Shown: positions 15,983 through 26,172 of the stretch, piece after piece | How positions within the stretch are numbered: the stretch's first letter is position 1 | Layout of the letters: each line of letters starts with the position of its first letter | NCBI GenBank assembly: GCA_036320915.1 | Contig: JAXBDG010000003.1 | Coordinates: 186,001-250,000, forward strand | Reading direction: 5' to 3' | Origin: Linnemannia elongata | Taxonomy: Eukaryota; Mortierellomycota; Mortierellomycetes; Mortierellales; Mortierellaceae | Length of the DNA: 64,000 nucleotides | Position numbers and translations under genes: made by a program | The notes under the pieces: generated by a model | What the model was told of the DNA's origin: nothing | The model's database searches: none | Seen by the model: only the letters and a program-made list of their open reading frames with translations

Positions 15983-18900
15983 ATGACATCCGCACAGAAG
16001 GATTTACCTTTGATTCATGGCGCGGAGTCTCTTGATACCACCTTCTCTACCGACACCATGAGTAAGGCCTTGCCAGATTTTCCCGCTTCAGCCCAGCAGC
16101 CCTGGTTGACCATTTTCTCTCAGAATGTCGCCGCACCCGTCTTTTCGACCACCTTACCGCCTACTGGAGCTCGCTTCGAAAACACGACTCAGCTAGCCTA
16201 CTGCAATTATTTGCTCCGCAAGTGTTTGTCACCTTCCTTAGCGGTCGGAGCAATCAACACTCCTCTTGAACCCACCCTGCAGGCATTGATCGAGCCGTAT
16301 GCGCAGAACGAGGATGAGGCAGCCCGGGTCCGCTGGCTGGCTCACAGAGTCGTTGAGGAGTTTGTGACTGACAGTCTCAAGGACTCTGTTGTTCTCTCTG
16401 AGGTCCTTCTTCTTGCCCCTTCTCTCGACCAGGAGCACTACCGCAAGTTGCTCAACTGTCTCATTTCCGAGTTCGAGGCTGCAAAGTTGCTGGATATCGA
16501 TTTGTTGCAAGGACTTGTCCAACTTGTCGAAACTGCCTCATCCGACTATCTCCAACCTGACGACCTTATCCGTATTCTTTCTGTTCTCCGCGCACTCTTG
16601 CAGGATACCCACCAACAAACGGTCACGCACCCTTATTATTTGGTCCAAGCGCTATCTCGAGTTTTGGATGTCATGGTCGAGGGAAAGGTCAAGGACCTGA
16701 AACGAGTTGTTGACCATGAGCCTCTGTCAGCGCTATTGGATCAGTCGAAAGACGGTACCGACCCTTACCTCAAGCACCGGGCCATCTATGCCTCCCAAGG
16801 TTTGCTGCACGTACCCAACGACGAGACGCGTCGCCAGTCCATGTTGCGCCATGCGGGAAACATTACCATGGGTCTTCTTGGAGTTATGAGCGTCTGCAAG
16901 CTGGATCTGGGTCAACTCAAGGATGGAACCGAGCATTTGTATAAGGTTGCGGGAGAGGCACACGAGGTTGGCAACAAGATTGTTGATGGTACTCAGTCTT
17001 TGCGCGAGAGCGGTCAGGATATTTGGACGAGTTTTAAGGACGGGGTTCTGGCTGGTGGAAGGTTGCTCTGGTATTCTGCTTTGCGCGAAGCTCAGGAGCA
17101 TGTTCGAAACGGACGTCTTCAAGATTTCAACCGCCTCGCGCTCAAGGCACCCTGCCGCAATCAAATCGAGTTCCAGTGGGGTATCAGTCAGCTGTTGGGT
17201 GAAATCGCCTCTGACGACATCTGGGACACCATCGTCCGCCAGCAAGCCGCCGATTTCCTTGGAGAATTGTACAAGAACGATGCAGAGTGGAGCCAGGACG
17301 AGAACGTCAAGACCTGGATGCTGAACATCATTGGTCAGCTCAGTGAATCTACTGACCAAGCCATTGCCACACACGCCCTTGCTCTTCTCAAAGATCTCCA
17401 GCAGGATCAAGGCATCACCGCCAGCCTTCCTTTTCCTCTCAGGAACCGTCTTGCTATGCCGTCTTCGTACCCTCTTCTCACCCGTGTTCTGGCTATTCCT
17501 GATGTCGAGTACGATTTGCAGAGGCTGCGGATGCGGCGACTTGCTGATCACCGCAGTGGCGTCTACATCCCTCCCCAGGCGAAACCCAGCTTGCAGGCGG
17601 TCGACGACACCCTGTTCCCGCTTATGGAGAAGGTGAAGGAGTTCTTGACTGGCTCGCGCCAAGTGTTCCTAGTGCTGGGAGATTCTGGTGCTGGCAAGTC
17701 GACCTTCAACCTCGAGCTGGAGCACACCCTGTGGAAGGACTACAAGAAGTACGGGCCCATCCCTCTCTACATCAACCTGCCCACTATCGACAACCCAGCC
17801 CAAGATATGATCAGGAAGCAGCTGCTCAAATACAACTTTTCGGAAGATCAGATCGGGGAGATGAAGCTGCACCGACAGTTCATTCTCATCTGCGACGGCT
17901 ATGACGAAAGTCAACTCAAGGTCAATCTTCATGCCACCAACCAGTTCAACCAGGATGGACAGTGGCTGACCAAGGTCGTCATCAGCTGTCGTAGCCAGTA
18001 CTTGGGACAAGACTATCGCTCTCGGTTCCAGCCCAAGCCAGTCGATCGGTACCAGCGAATTACAGTGGATTTATTCCAAGAGGCTGTCATTGCAGCGTTT
18101 TCCAGAGCCCAGATCCAGCAGTATGTCGAACAGTATATCAAGGGCTTTCCCTCAGTCGACGATCTTCAAGGCAGGTCATCATGGACAAAGGAAGAGTATA
18201 TGGACAAGTTGACCAGGATCCCAAACCTCATGGATCTGGTCTCGAATCCCTTTCTCCTGACGATAGCCTTGGAAGCCCTCCCTACTTTTGTCGCCCCAAA
18301 GAGGGATCTGTCGTCCATCAAGATCACACGAGTGCAGCTGTACGACAGCTTCGTCAAGCGGTGGCTGGAGATGAACCGGGAACGATTGGAGCGCAGCGCT
18401 TTGAGCGACAATGAACGATCGGAACTGGACATGCTTACCGAAGATAACTTTCTTTTTCATGGGACAATGTACCAGCAGAACCTTGCGACGCAGATCTATG
18501 TCAGGCATGCGAGGAACCCAGTTGTTCAGTATACTCATCTTCGGGATAGGGATACTTGGAAGGCCACGTTCTTTAGTCCAGATGGGCAGGCCAAGTTGCT
18601 TCGAGAATCCAGTACGGTGACACGGTCTGGGGCTTATTTTCAGTTCCTGCATCGGTCATTGTTGGAATACTTTTATTCCAGGACTATCTACGATCCCAAG
18701 GACTATACCGATGACGATGGCTCTTCTTCCTCGGAACGTTCATCGACTGCCAAAACTGGACTACTTAGCATGGATCTTGTCGGAGAGCCGTCGATCCTAC
18801 AATTTTTGGCTGAGCGTGTTCAGGCGGACACGGCATTCAAGGCGGATCTTTTCGGTGTGATCGAGGATTCCAAGACGGATGCCGAAGTAGCCCAGGCGGC

Positions 18901-21097
18901 GTCCAACGCGATCTCAATCTTGGTTAAAGCCAAGGTCCCGATGAACTCTTTGGATTTCCGTGGTATCAGGATCCCAGGTGCAGATCTCCATGGCGGCCAG
19001 TTCGACTCTTCCAACTTCGAGGGTGCAGACTTGAGGGGCGTCAACCTCGAAAAGACATGGCTTCGACAGGCGAATCTGCGTAGAACGCAGTTGAAGGACG
19101 TACAATTTGGAGAGTTGCAGTACCTCAAGGTCAATGGTCGGGTTTGGGCGACCGCCTTTTCTACAGATGGGAGGTTCCTGGCGGTGACGACGAGGAATTT
19201 GGAGGTGACGATTTTCGATACTACGAATTGGGCGTCGGTTGGTAAAGCGCCTAGTGGGTTAGGACTGGCGTTCTCACCTGCTGGTTATGAGGTCGCTATT
19301 GGCGTAAAGGCGAGCGAGGCAGTGCAGTTGTTGAATATTCTGACGGGCCAGGTGCGTCTTGTTCTGAGAGGTCACCAGCATGTCGTTGTTCGGATCACCT
19401 ATTCGCCCGATGGGACTCGACTTGCCACTGGATGCATCGACGCCACAGTTCGGATCTGGTCTACAGCTAATGGCGATACCCTGCATGTGTTGTCCGGCCA
19501 CACTGGACCTGTCTGGGGGGTCGCCTTCTCACCAAGCGGACTTCAACTTGTGTCTGGAAGCGAGGACAAGACGGTTCGAACATGGGATGTCCAGACAGGA
19601 GAGTCACTTGCGGTTTTGGAGGAACATGCCGGCCCCGTAAAATCGGTTGCTTATTCTCCCGACGGGTACCAGATTGCTTCTGGCAGCGAGGACAAGACTG
19701 TTCGGCTTTGGGATGTTCATACTGGCGAGGCCATACATTCTTTGGTGGGTCATATGGGACCGGTGCTCAGTGTGGCGTATTCTCCTGATGGGCGTCAGGT
19801 TGCATCGGGTGGAGGCGATATGGCTCTTCGTCTGTGGGACCCTCACAGTGGAGACCTATATGATACCCTGTCTGGACATTCCTTCCAGGACGTCTGTGGC
19901 GTCGCCTATGCACCCACCAGTAACTACATAGCCTCAGGAGACGACGGTGGATATATTCGACTCTGGAAAGCTGGAACGACATTGAAATTTGCGACCCCTC
20001 ACCAGAAAGTGACTCTCTTCACCGGCTTCTCGGCAGATGGCAGATGGATGACCAAGAGTTACAGTGACAATACGGTTCGGATCTTGGAGACCTTGACGGG
20101 GGTTTCTCGAGTGGTTTCGATGCAGCTCGCTGCATCTCCTTTCCAGCGGCTCTTTGCGTCCTCTTCTGGTTCGATGATTGCGGCGATACACAGCAAGTTT
20201 ACGGTGCGGATTTGGAACGTGGAAGGGGAGACTGGGCAGGTTGTGCATGTTCTGGAGGGACATACGGGTACGGTCAAGAACCTTGCGTTTTCGTATGATG
20301 ACAGGCTGCTCGTCTCTGCCAGTGTTGACAGAACCCTGCGAGTTTGGGACACCGTGACGGGTGAGGCTGTACGTGTCCTGGAGGGTCTCAACGAGAGTGT
20401 GAATACGATCACCTTCTCTCCAAGCGGCTATCAGATTGCAGCCTGTGATGAAGGAATGGTGCAAGTATGGAGTGCCGAGACCGGAGAGCGGTTGTTTGCA
20501 TTAGACAACAATGCCGGCATAGGTCGGTTTGGGTACTCGCTCGACGGACAGTACATCATTTCTTCAGCTCATTCGGGACACAACTGTTGGGACACCGAAT
20601 CTGGAGAACGATCGAATCGCTTTGCCGCTATCGACACCGAGTTTTTTACGTTCACTTTCTCACCCAACGGCCGATTCCTTGCTACCACAGGCCGAGACGG
20701 TCTCTTGCGCCTCTGGGACGTTGGTGATGGTGACTGTAGAGCGGTGTACCAGACAAAACTCGAGATCACATACATGATCTTTTGGAAAGAACATCAAGAC
20801 AACCAATACCTCGTCACCATGAACTCCTCCATGTCCACCCTAGTCTATCGTCTCTTCGTCCCAGGCGGGAAGACGACAACACGAACAGGATCGTCCTCGT
20901 CGTCGTATAGGTTGGAGTTGGTGTCGACGCGTGAGGGGCCTGGGGTGCTCTTTCTGGAGAGTGTGGTGATGGATGATGCGGAGGGATTGAGTATTTCAAA
21001 CTTGAAGCTTTTGCAGCAGAGGGGTGCTACGGGAAGCGGGGCACTGAGGTTGAAGGTTAGGAAGTTGGATGATGGGACTTATGAGGTTATTGAGTAG
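15983..21097 (+). CDS. NLR-like STAND protein 1: helical N-terminus, NACHT, pentapeptide-like linker, WD40
   Basis: This is an intronless 1704-residue open frame with a genuine ATG. Residues 1-540 are mostly helical and contain blocks shared with the other copies (RWLAHRVVEEFV, HYRKLLNCLISEFEAAKLLDIDLLQGLVQLVE). The NACHT domain has Walker A GDSGAGKST at about 563-571 and Walker B FILICDGYDE at about 632-641, followed by a sensor-like VVISCRSQYLG. At about 990-1043 lie A(D/N)LxxxxF-type pentapeptide-like repeats. From about 1053 to 1640 there are about 13 WD40 blades (for example GHTGPVWGVAFSPSGLQLVSGSEDKTVRTWD). After the propeller comes a conserved tail with LLQQRGA. Family knowledge: STAND NTPases use the repeat domain as sensor and NACHT for oligomerisation. 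The effector role of the N-terminus is unknown. No signal peptide or transmembrane segment is seen. A duplicate family is present downstream. Confidence 0.9.
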   Translation: MTSAQKDLPLIHGAESLDTTFSTDTMSKALPDFPASAQQPWLTIFSQNVAAPVFSTTLPPTGARFENTTQLAYCNYLLRKCLSPSLAVGAINTPLEPTLQALIEPYAQNEDEAARVRWLAHRVVEEFVTDSLKDSVVLSEVLLLAPSLDQEHYRKLLNCLISEFEAAKLLDIDLLQGLVQLVETASSDYLQPDDLIRILSVLRALLQDTHQQTVTHPYYLVQALSRVLDVMVEGKVKDLKRVVDHEPLSALLDQSKDGTDPYLKHRAIYASQGLLHVPNDETRRQSMLRHAGNITMGLLGVMSVCKLDLGQLKDGTEHLYKVAGEAHEVGNKIVDGTQSLRESGQDIWTSFKDGVLAGGRLLWYSALREAQEHVRNGRLQDFNRLALKAPCRNQIEFQWGISQLLGEIASDDIWDTIVRQQAADFLGELYKNDAEWSQDENVKTWMLNIIGQLSESTDQAIATHALALLKDLQQDQGITASLPFPLRNRLAMPSSYPLLTRVLAIPDVEYDLQRLRMRRLADHRSGVYIPPQAKPSLQAVDDTLFPLMEKVKEFLTGSRQVFLVLGDSGAGKSTFNLELEHTLWKDYKKYGPIPLYINLPTIDNPAQDMIRKQLLKYNFSEDQIGEMKLHRQFILICDGYDESQLKVNLHATNQFNQDGQWLTKVVISCRSQYLGQDYRSRFQPKPVDRYQRITVDLFQEAVIAAFSRAQIQQYVEQYIKGFPSVDDLQGRSSWTKEEYMDKLTRIPNLMDLVSNPFLLTIALEALPTFVAPKRDLSSIKITRVQLYDSFVKRWLEMNRERLERSALSDNERSELDMLTEDNFLFHGTMYQQNLATQIYVRHARNPVVQYTHLRDRDTWKATFFSPDGQAKLLRESSTVTRSGAYFQFLHRSLLEYFYSRTIYDPKDYTDDDGSSSSERSSTAKTGLLSMDLVGEPSILQFLAERVQADTAFKADLFGVIEDSKTDAEVAQAASNAISILVKAKVPMNSLDFRGIRIPGADLHGGQFDSSNFEGADLRGVNLEKTWLRQANLRRTQLKDVQFGELQYLKVNGRVWATAFSTDGRFLAVTTRNLEVTIFDTTNWASVGKAPSGLGLAFSPAGYEVAIGVKASEAVQLLNILTGQVRLVLRGHQHVVVRITYSPDGTRLATGCIDATVRIWSTANGDTLHVLSGHTGPVWGVAFSPSGLQLVSGSEDKTVRTWDVQTGESLAVLEEHAGPVKSVAYSPDGYQIASGSEDKTVRLWDVHTGEAIHSLVGHMGPVLSVAYSPDGRQVASGGGDMALRLWDPHSGDLYDTLSGHSFQDVCGVAYAPTSNYIASGDDGGYIRLWKAGTTLKFATPHQKVTLFTGFSADGRWMTKSYSDNTVRILETLTGVSRVVSMQLAASPFQRLFASSSGSMIAAIHSKFTVRIWNVEGETGQVVHVLEGHTGTVKNLAFSYDDRLLVSASVDRTLRVWDTVTGEAVRVLEGLNESVNTITFSPSGYQIAACDEGMVQVWSAETGERLFALDNNAGIGRFGYSLDGQYIISSAHSGHNCWDTESGERSNRFAAIDTEFFTFTFSPNGRFLATTGRDGLLRLWDVGDGDCRAVYQTKLEITYMIFWKEHQDNQYLVTMNSSMSTLVYRLFVPGGKTTTRTGSSSSSYRLELVSTREGPGVLFLESVVMDDAEGLSISNLKLLQQRGATGSGALRLKVRKLDDGTYEVIE

Positions 21098-21574
21098 ATA
21101 CTTGGGACACTTTATTATTTTTGCAATCTCAAGGGTTTGCATGCCTCTTGATTTTGTTTGTCATCATATTTTGCATGCAAGTCATAATAAAATAAGATAG
21201 TGCGTTCCACTTGCAGACAACAACAAAAAAGTACGTCTAGGAGCAAAAAGGGCACGTTTTTTTTTCTGTCTCACAACGTTCGTTGTTTTTTGATAGCACA
21301 GTGGCTTGCAACTTCTTATTGAGTGTCATGTTTCAATGGTTGTTGTGCTTAGTACTTGGGAGTGTGTGTCTGTGTGTCTGTATGAATGTGTCCTGTTGTT
21401 CAGTTGCAGGAGAGAGGTGTGACACATGATTGAATACAATTTTACGCGATTGATAGACAGGACGCGGACGCATTTGATTGCGATAAGGACTATTAAGAGT
21501 ACATTGACGCGAGAATCCTAAACCAAACATATTTTTCTTTGATCAATTATCAATGGCATGATGAAAATGCTTTG
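21098..21574. other. 3' flank of NLR-like gene 1
   Basis: This is AT-rich sequence with a TG/GT-rich stretch at 21361-21385 and possible polyadenylation signals (AATAAAAT near 21186). It contains no supported gene. Confidence 0.5.
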
Positions 21575-21909
21575 TCACTTTCTACGACGGACATAAATAT
21601 TCCCATTCTTTCCCACTCTTTTATCTATTTCTTTTCTTATTCTCTCCCTTTCTTTTTTCGCATTTTCACCTAAAGGTTTGATAGCCCACAGGTCCCCTCC
21701 ATTTGGATCCGGAGTGTGCTTGAAAGTCAAGCGGTCATCCACCATCTTGGCCGCCAGACCAGCCATGCGTGGAGATAAGATGCGGTAGGTGTTTCTTGCA
21801 CCGCTCGGCTTCAGTTTGAAGGTGTACTTGCGTTTACTGTTGTCGAGTATGAGTTCGTCATGGGTCACTCCCTAACATGCTCTGTAGATGTTGATGGTCA
21901 GCTTACCAT
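21575..21909 (-). CDS. Small basic hypothetical protein, possible beta-trefoil-like
   Basis: An open frame on the complement ends at 21575 and encodes about 97 residues from a GTG near 21868, which cannot be the true start in a fungus. An ATG at 21907-21909 is followed at once by GTAAGC. Removing a 35-nt segment up to a TTAG would give a start MGVTHDELI fused in frame. Such an intron is unusually short, so the model is tentative. The protein has strands such as YTFKLKPSG and NTYRILSPR, a DLWAIKPLG motif, and a highly basic C-terminus (KERERIRKEIDKRVGKNG...VRRRK). The WxI motif and short strands recall beta-trefoil proteins like the neighbour at 22657, but this is weak. Function unknown. Confidence 0.4.
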
Positions 21910-22656
21910 TTTGTTTGTGAAGCGAAGTGGGATGACAGTGTGGAGAAAGATAACTGAACCGGAGGGGAGGGGTTTGAAAGAAAGAAGGCTACAACGTGGT
22001 GCGGTAAACAAAGCACTCTCGAGTTGAAGATTGAGGTCGTTTCTTTTTTTTTTCTAGGAGGGAGATAGTAACGGTTGCATGCAACGGTTGTCCATTAAAT
22101 CTAGGCTGGAAGGGAGACCAAGGAGGCGCGCTTTTTTTTGCCCTCTGAGGGTCGATGCACCCCTTCCTTTTATACATGTAAATCATGGAAGACAAGACCC
22201 ATAACCTCTTCTTGGACTGGGGATGCCTTTTTTCGTCTCCTCTTCCCCTCCCCTGGCTCTCCCTCTCTCTTTCGCTCTCTCTTACACACACAAATACACC
22301 TCCTTGAGTCAAACATAAGGAAAAAACGGAGGGAATGAAGGACAACCACCATGGCCCCTCACCTTTTTGATTTTGCATAACCATTGTGTGCACGAAGAGG
22401 AAAAGAATTCTCGAGGTGTTTAAATAGTGCAATGAAGAAAGGCGTATTTCCCGTTTCTTTTAAACTTCCTTACTCAACTTTCTCACTTTTCTCACCCTCT
22501 ACCACACCGCCCTCCCTCACTTCCAAGTCGCCAAGGTAACAAACTAGGAAAGGCACCCTCATATTTTTTTTTATATATTTCGCTTTGTTATCTTTCTTAC
22601 TCATTGTCCCTTATTCACCTCGCCACAATCCGCTAGGTCAACACAAAAAAACCAAC
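21910..22656. other. Intergenic region
   Basis: This is the divergent region between two small genes. It has a pyrimidine-rich block at 22240-22285 and a CT-rich leader (22440-22520) before the secreted-protein gene. No gene is supported. Confidence 0.45.
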
Positions 22657-23157
22657 ATGACCCGCCTAAACCCTTCATCGCTCCTATTCGCCGCTTTGGC
22701 CTTCTCGCAAGTCTTCATTGCCCTTGTCTCCGCCGCAGAATTGAAACCCGGTGGTTGGTACAAGATCCAACAGTCTCCTTTCTCCTTCAGCGTAGCGCTT
22801 TCCAGTACCGGCAAATCTTTTGATGTCAGCGCCATCGAAACAAACACTGCCATTTGGAAACTTGAAAGCGGGAGCAGTGAGGGGTCGTTCAAGCTGCTAC
22901 ACCTATTTTCGAATAGATACCTGACTGTCCTTGATGCGGTTGAGCAGGGCTCCAAGATTGGCATGGCAACCAAATCGTTCGACTTTCGACTGGAGAATGC
23001 TGCAGAGGGATCGGACAAGTATCGCATTTCGCCCTCTTCTGTGACTACTTTGACTATCCAGAAGAAGACTGACGCTGTGGAGTTGGTCTTGCAACCCAAG
23101 TCTGATCAGCAGCCAGGAACCGATGAGTGGTCGTTTGTTGAGTTGAAGAAGCCTTAA
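22657..23157 (+). CDS. Small secreted protein, beta-trefoil (ricin-B-like) candidate
   Basis: The ATG at 22657 follows an ACCAAC context and encodes 166 residues; the upstream open frame to 22585 starts on a non-ATG codon and is ignored. Residues 1-24 form a good signal peptide (hydrophobic LLFAALAFSQVFIALVSA, cleavage near AAE). The mature part has three roughly equal segments with WYKIQ, IWKLE and FRLE/YRIS strands and ends DEWSFVELK. This resembles the strand spacing of beta-trefoil lectins or protease inhibitors. The fold call is an inference. It could be an extracellular lectin or inhibitor. No cysteine pairs, GPI signal or transmembrane segment is seen. Coding is single exon. Confidence 0.65.
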   Translation: MTRLNPSSLLFAALAFSQVFIALVSAAELKPGGWYKIQQSPFSFSVALSSTGKSFDVSAIETNTAIWKLESGSSEGSFKLLHLFSNRYLTVLDAVEQGSKIGMATKSFDFRLENAAEGSDKYRISPSSVTTLTIQKKTDAVELVLQPKSDQQPGTDEWSFVELKKP

Positions 23158-23189
23158 GTTTGAGAGATAAAACCACTCTATATTTTTTG

Positions 23190-24180
23190 TCCTTTTCAAT
23201 ATGCGAATACAATTGAAAAATAAAACATCATACCGCTGTCTCACACACACACATTCATTTTTCTTCCGTCCGTGTTAGATTTCAAGGGACATAGGTAATG
23301 AGGCGAAGTCATTCTATTTGTCAATCAAAGGCAGTAGAATTGGAAAGGGGGACTCTGCATTGTTAGGTTGACGGTTGCATACTGAGGTTCAATGGGGTTA
23401 TTTAATTGTCATCCTAATCATGGAGACAGAAGGGTATAGCTTGGCACAACGGAATCAAATGAGTCAAAGAAAGAAAAAGGACTCAGTTCTTGCATCCAGT
23501 CGGTTGAACACAGTCGGCGGCACCTTCGACACCACCCACCTCGGTTGGATCACGTTCGATTGAAGTTTTGCACCACTGCACCAACTCCAAATAAACCATA
23601 AACCTTCTTGGCGTGGACAATGTTATCTAGGCTAGCAGTGTAGAGCATTTGGAAGCGAAGATAGTCCTGACACACAAAATAAAAAAAGCGAACACGGCAC
23701 ACAACAAGCCGTCCTTTTCTTTCTTTCTTTATTTCCCTTCCCGTTGCACTTCACGGCCTCACCTTCATCATCAATAACACCAGCTTCATCCAGCTCATTC
23801 AACATCCTGTCTCTGCATTACATTTTCGTTGTTCACCCATTCTGAATCTATTCCATCAGGATTCGATAAAAGCACACAACGCTTCGCAGAGACACAATTG
23901 ACAGAAGCATGCTCCTTGCACTCTTTTCCTGACAACTCTCGTCCAATTTTTTTGTTACTAGTCAAAGAACCTAATAGGAAGACAACCTTTAGCACTACAA
24001 GGACAAGGGCATCCTTCCTCTTCATCTTTATAAGTCTTTCTTATAGGCGTAGAGTAGCCTTTGAAATCAGAGAGTCCTCTCTGTTCACATAAAAACCCAA
24101 TTGCTCACAGCTTCCCTCTCTCTTTCTTTCATAGACAACAGTCAGTCATCCTCAAGAAAATCAATTAGGCGTCGCTAAAA
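23190..24180 (+). repeat. Copy 1 of an about 1-kb duplicated non-coding block
   Basis: This block aligns along its length, with many substitutions and small indels, to about 35770-36780, which lies directly upstream of NLR-like gene 2. Shared landmarks are the opening CAATATGCGAATAC, an AAAGGCAG segment, a TTTAATTGTC segment, CTCGG.TGGATCACGTTC, ACACACAAAATAAAA, and a closing CAATTGCTCACAG followed by a TC-rich run. No long open frame is conserved between copies, so it looks like promoter or untranslated sequence copied with the gene family. Here it is orphaned from any NACHT gene. Confidence 0.7.
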
Positions 24181-24732
24181 TACCGGCATACCTAGTAGTT
24201 GTAGTAATAATAACATTAAAACGTTTAAGCTAACTGTCTTGTTTAGAATATCTACAATAGTTTCAATTGAAAGAAGCCCTTTAAGATAAGGACCATAATA
24301 CAGTCGTTCCCAGAGCAATCGAGAGACAAGCTTACTTTGTTTTGCGGGTGGGGACGCAAAGAAAAATCAAGTAAGTGGGGTCTTCTACGTGCAAAAAAAT
24401 GCAGTATGCCTTTACTTGTAGACTGAAAGATATGAACCGAGATCACAAAATGTTAGAAGTGAGAACCAGACTGAGGCGTCTACCATATAAGAAACAAAAC
24501 CAATGAGTCGAGAGTGATTTATTTATCTTGTTTCTGTGACTAAAGAGTGCCGAAAAGCTCAGGGGGGAAGCGAAAGTACTTTTTGTGTTGGGGAGGAGAA
24601 CTTTGACGGATTCAGACATTCGAGGCTCATGTAGAGGAAAGCACGCTAGTGCGTTATTATAGCGAAGTCAAGAGTTATGAAGTATAAGGCTGGAAATAAA
24701 ACAGAAAAAGAGAAATAATAGGGCATGAACAG
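24181..24732. other. Intergenic region
   Basis: This is AT-rich sequence downstream of the F-box-LRR gene (minus strand). I see no gene or repeat in it. Confidence 0.5.
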
Positions 24733-26172
24733 TCACTGAAATACGGCTCCTGTAATGGTCACAATCGAGTTGGTCTTGAGTGCCTCGCCCAGTGCCTGAG
24801 CTCCATTAGATCCGATCAAGTTGTAGTCCAAGTTCAAAGTGGTTAAAGTCGAGTTGATCTTGAGTGCTTCGGCCAGCGCCTGAGCCCCGTGGTCTTCGAT
24901 CAAGTTCCACGCCAAGTGCAAAGTGGTTAGAGTCGAGTTGGTCTTGAGTGCCCCAGACAGCGCCTGAGCCCCGTTGGATTCGACTGAGTTATCTGTCAAG
25001 TGCAACGTGGTCAGGGCCGAGTTGATCTTGAGTGCCTCAGATAGCGCAACAACTCCGTTATCTCCAATTGAGTTGTCCATCAGGTTCAAAGTGGTCAGAG
25101 TCGAGTTGACCTTGAGTGCCTCAGACAGCGCCCGAGCTCCGTTGGATCCGATTGAGTTGCGCTCAAAGTACAAAATGGTCAGAGCTGAGTTGGTCTTGAG
25201 TGCCTCAAACAGCACCTCAAACAGCGCCTCAACTCCGTTAGATCTGATCAAGTTGCGTCCCAAGTGTAAAGTGGTGAGAGTCGAGTTGGTCTTAAGTGCC
25301 TCAAACAGCGCCTCAGCTCCGTTGGATCTGACCGAGTTGCCCGTCAAGTGCAAAGTGGTTAGAGTAGAGTTGGTCTTGAGTGCTTCGGCCAGTGCCTGAG
25401 CTCCATTAGATCTGATCCAGTTGCGTCCAAAGTCCAAGGTGGTCAGTGTCGAGTTGGTCTTGAGTGCTTCAAACAGCACCTCAAACAGCGCCCCAGTTCC
25501 TTTAGATTTGATCGAGTTGCGTCCCAACCTCAGAGTGGTGAGAGCCGAGTTGGTCTTGAGTGCCTCAAACAGCGCCTGAGCTCCATTGGATCCGATAGGG
25601 TTTTCCGACAATGCCAAAGTGGCCAGTGTCGAGTCGGTCTTGAGTACATTAGACAACACCTGAGCTCCGTTGGATGCGATCGAATTATTCGACAATAGCA
25701 AAGTGGCCAAAGTAGAGTTGGTTTTGAGTGCCTCAGACAGTGCCTCAGCTCCATTGTATCCGATCTTGTTGGACTCCAAGTTCAAAGTGGTCAGGCTCAA
25801 GTTGGTCTTGAGAGCCTCAGCCAGTGCCTGAGCTCCCTTGTCTCCGATCGAGTTGTCGCTCAAATCCAAAGTCGTCAAAGTCGAGGTTGCCATGACACTA
25901 GATATTAGTTTATCTCGTGCAAATGTTGATGGTAGTTTTTCATATGCAGAGCTCTGAATAATTAGGTGATGTATATGGTGCTTGTTCCTTTCGACAGATT
26001 CCAGGCTGGGGCCATGTTTTGTCAACACCACAGAGTTGTAGAGCGGCGGTGTGAAAGAGTCATTCCAATCCTGACTCACACGCGCACAGGACGCGAGGTC
26101 TCTGAGTTCAAGACTGCTGGCGATGATTGAGCGAATCTCAGGTAGATCGAGGGGATGTGTCCGGAATATCAT
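24733..26172 (-). CDS. F-box-like plus leucine-rich repeat protein
   Basis: The first in-frame ATG is at 26170-26172 and gives 479 residues; the open frame extends further upstream but only from a TTG. Residues 1-45 (LDLPEIRSIIASSLELRDLASCARVSQDW) resemble an F-box: a helical LPE...I...L..RDLA.C..VS..W pattern. From about residue 95, 13 LRRs of about 28 residues follow with consensus NSTLTTLxLxxNxIGxNGAxALxEALKT. This is the ribonuclease-inhibitor/NLRC type. Two repeats contain an extra FEVLFEAL insertion, a mark of internal duplication. The likely role is a substrate-recognition adaptor of an SCF-type ubiquitin ligase; this is inferred from the F-box alone. A related pseudogene is at 33860-34690. 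A retrotransposon inserted about 400 bp upstream of the start. Confidence 0.78.
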   Translation of the reverse strand: MIFRTHPLDLPEIRSIIASSLELRDLASCARVSQDWNDSFTPPLYNSVVLTKHGPSLESVERNKHHIHHLIIQSSAYEKLPSTFARDKLISSVMATSTLTTLDLSDNSIGDKGAQALAEALKTNLSLTTLNLESNKIGYNGAEALSEALKTNSTLATLLLSNNSIASNGAQVLSNVLKTDSTLATLALSENPIGSNGAQALFEALKTNSALTTLRLGRNSIKSKGTGALFEVLFEALKTNSTLTTLDFGRNWIRSNGAQALAEALKTNSTLTTLHLTGNSVRSNGAEALFEALKTNSTLTTLHLGRNLIRSNGVEALFEVLFEALKTNSALTILYFERNSIGSNGARALSEALKVNSTLTTLNLMDNSIGDNGVVALSEALKINSALTTLHLTDNSVESNGAQALSGALKTNSTLTTLHLAWNLIEDHGAQALAEALKINSTLTTLNLDYNLIGSNGAQALGEALKTNSIVTITGAVFQ

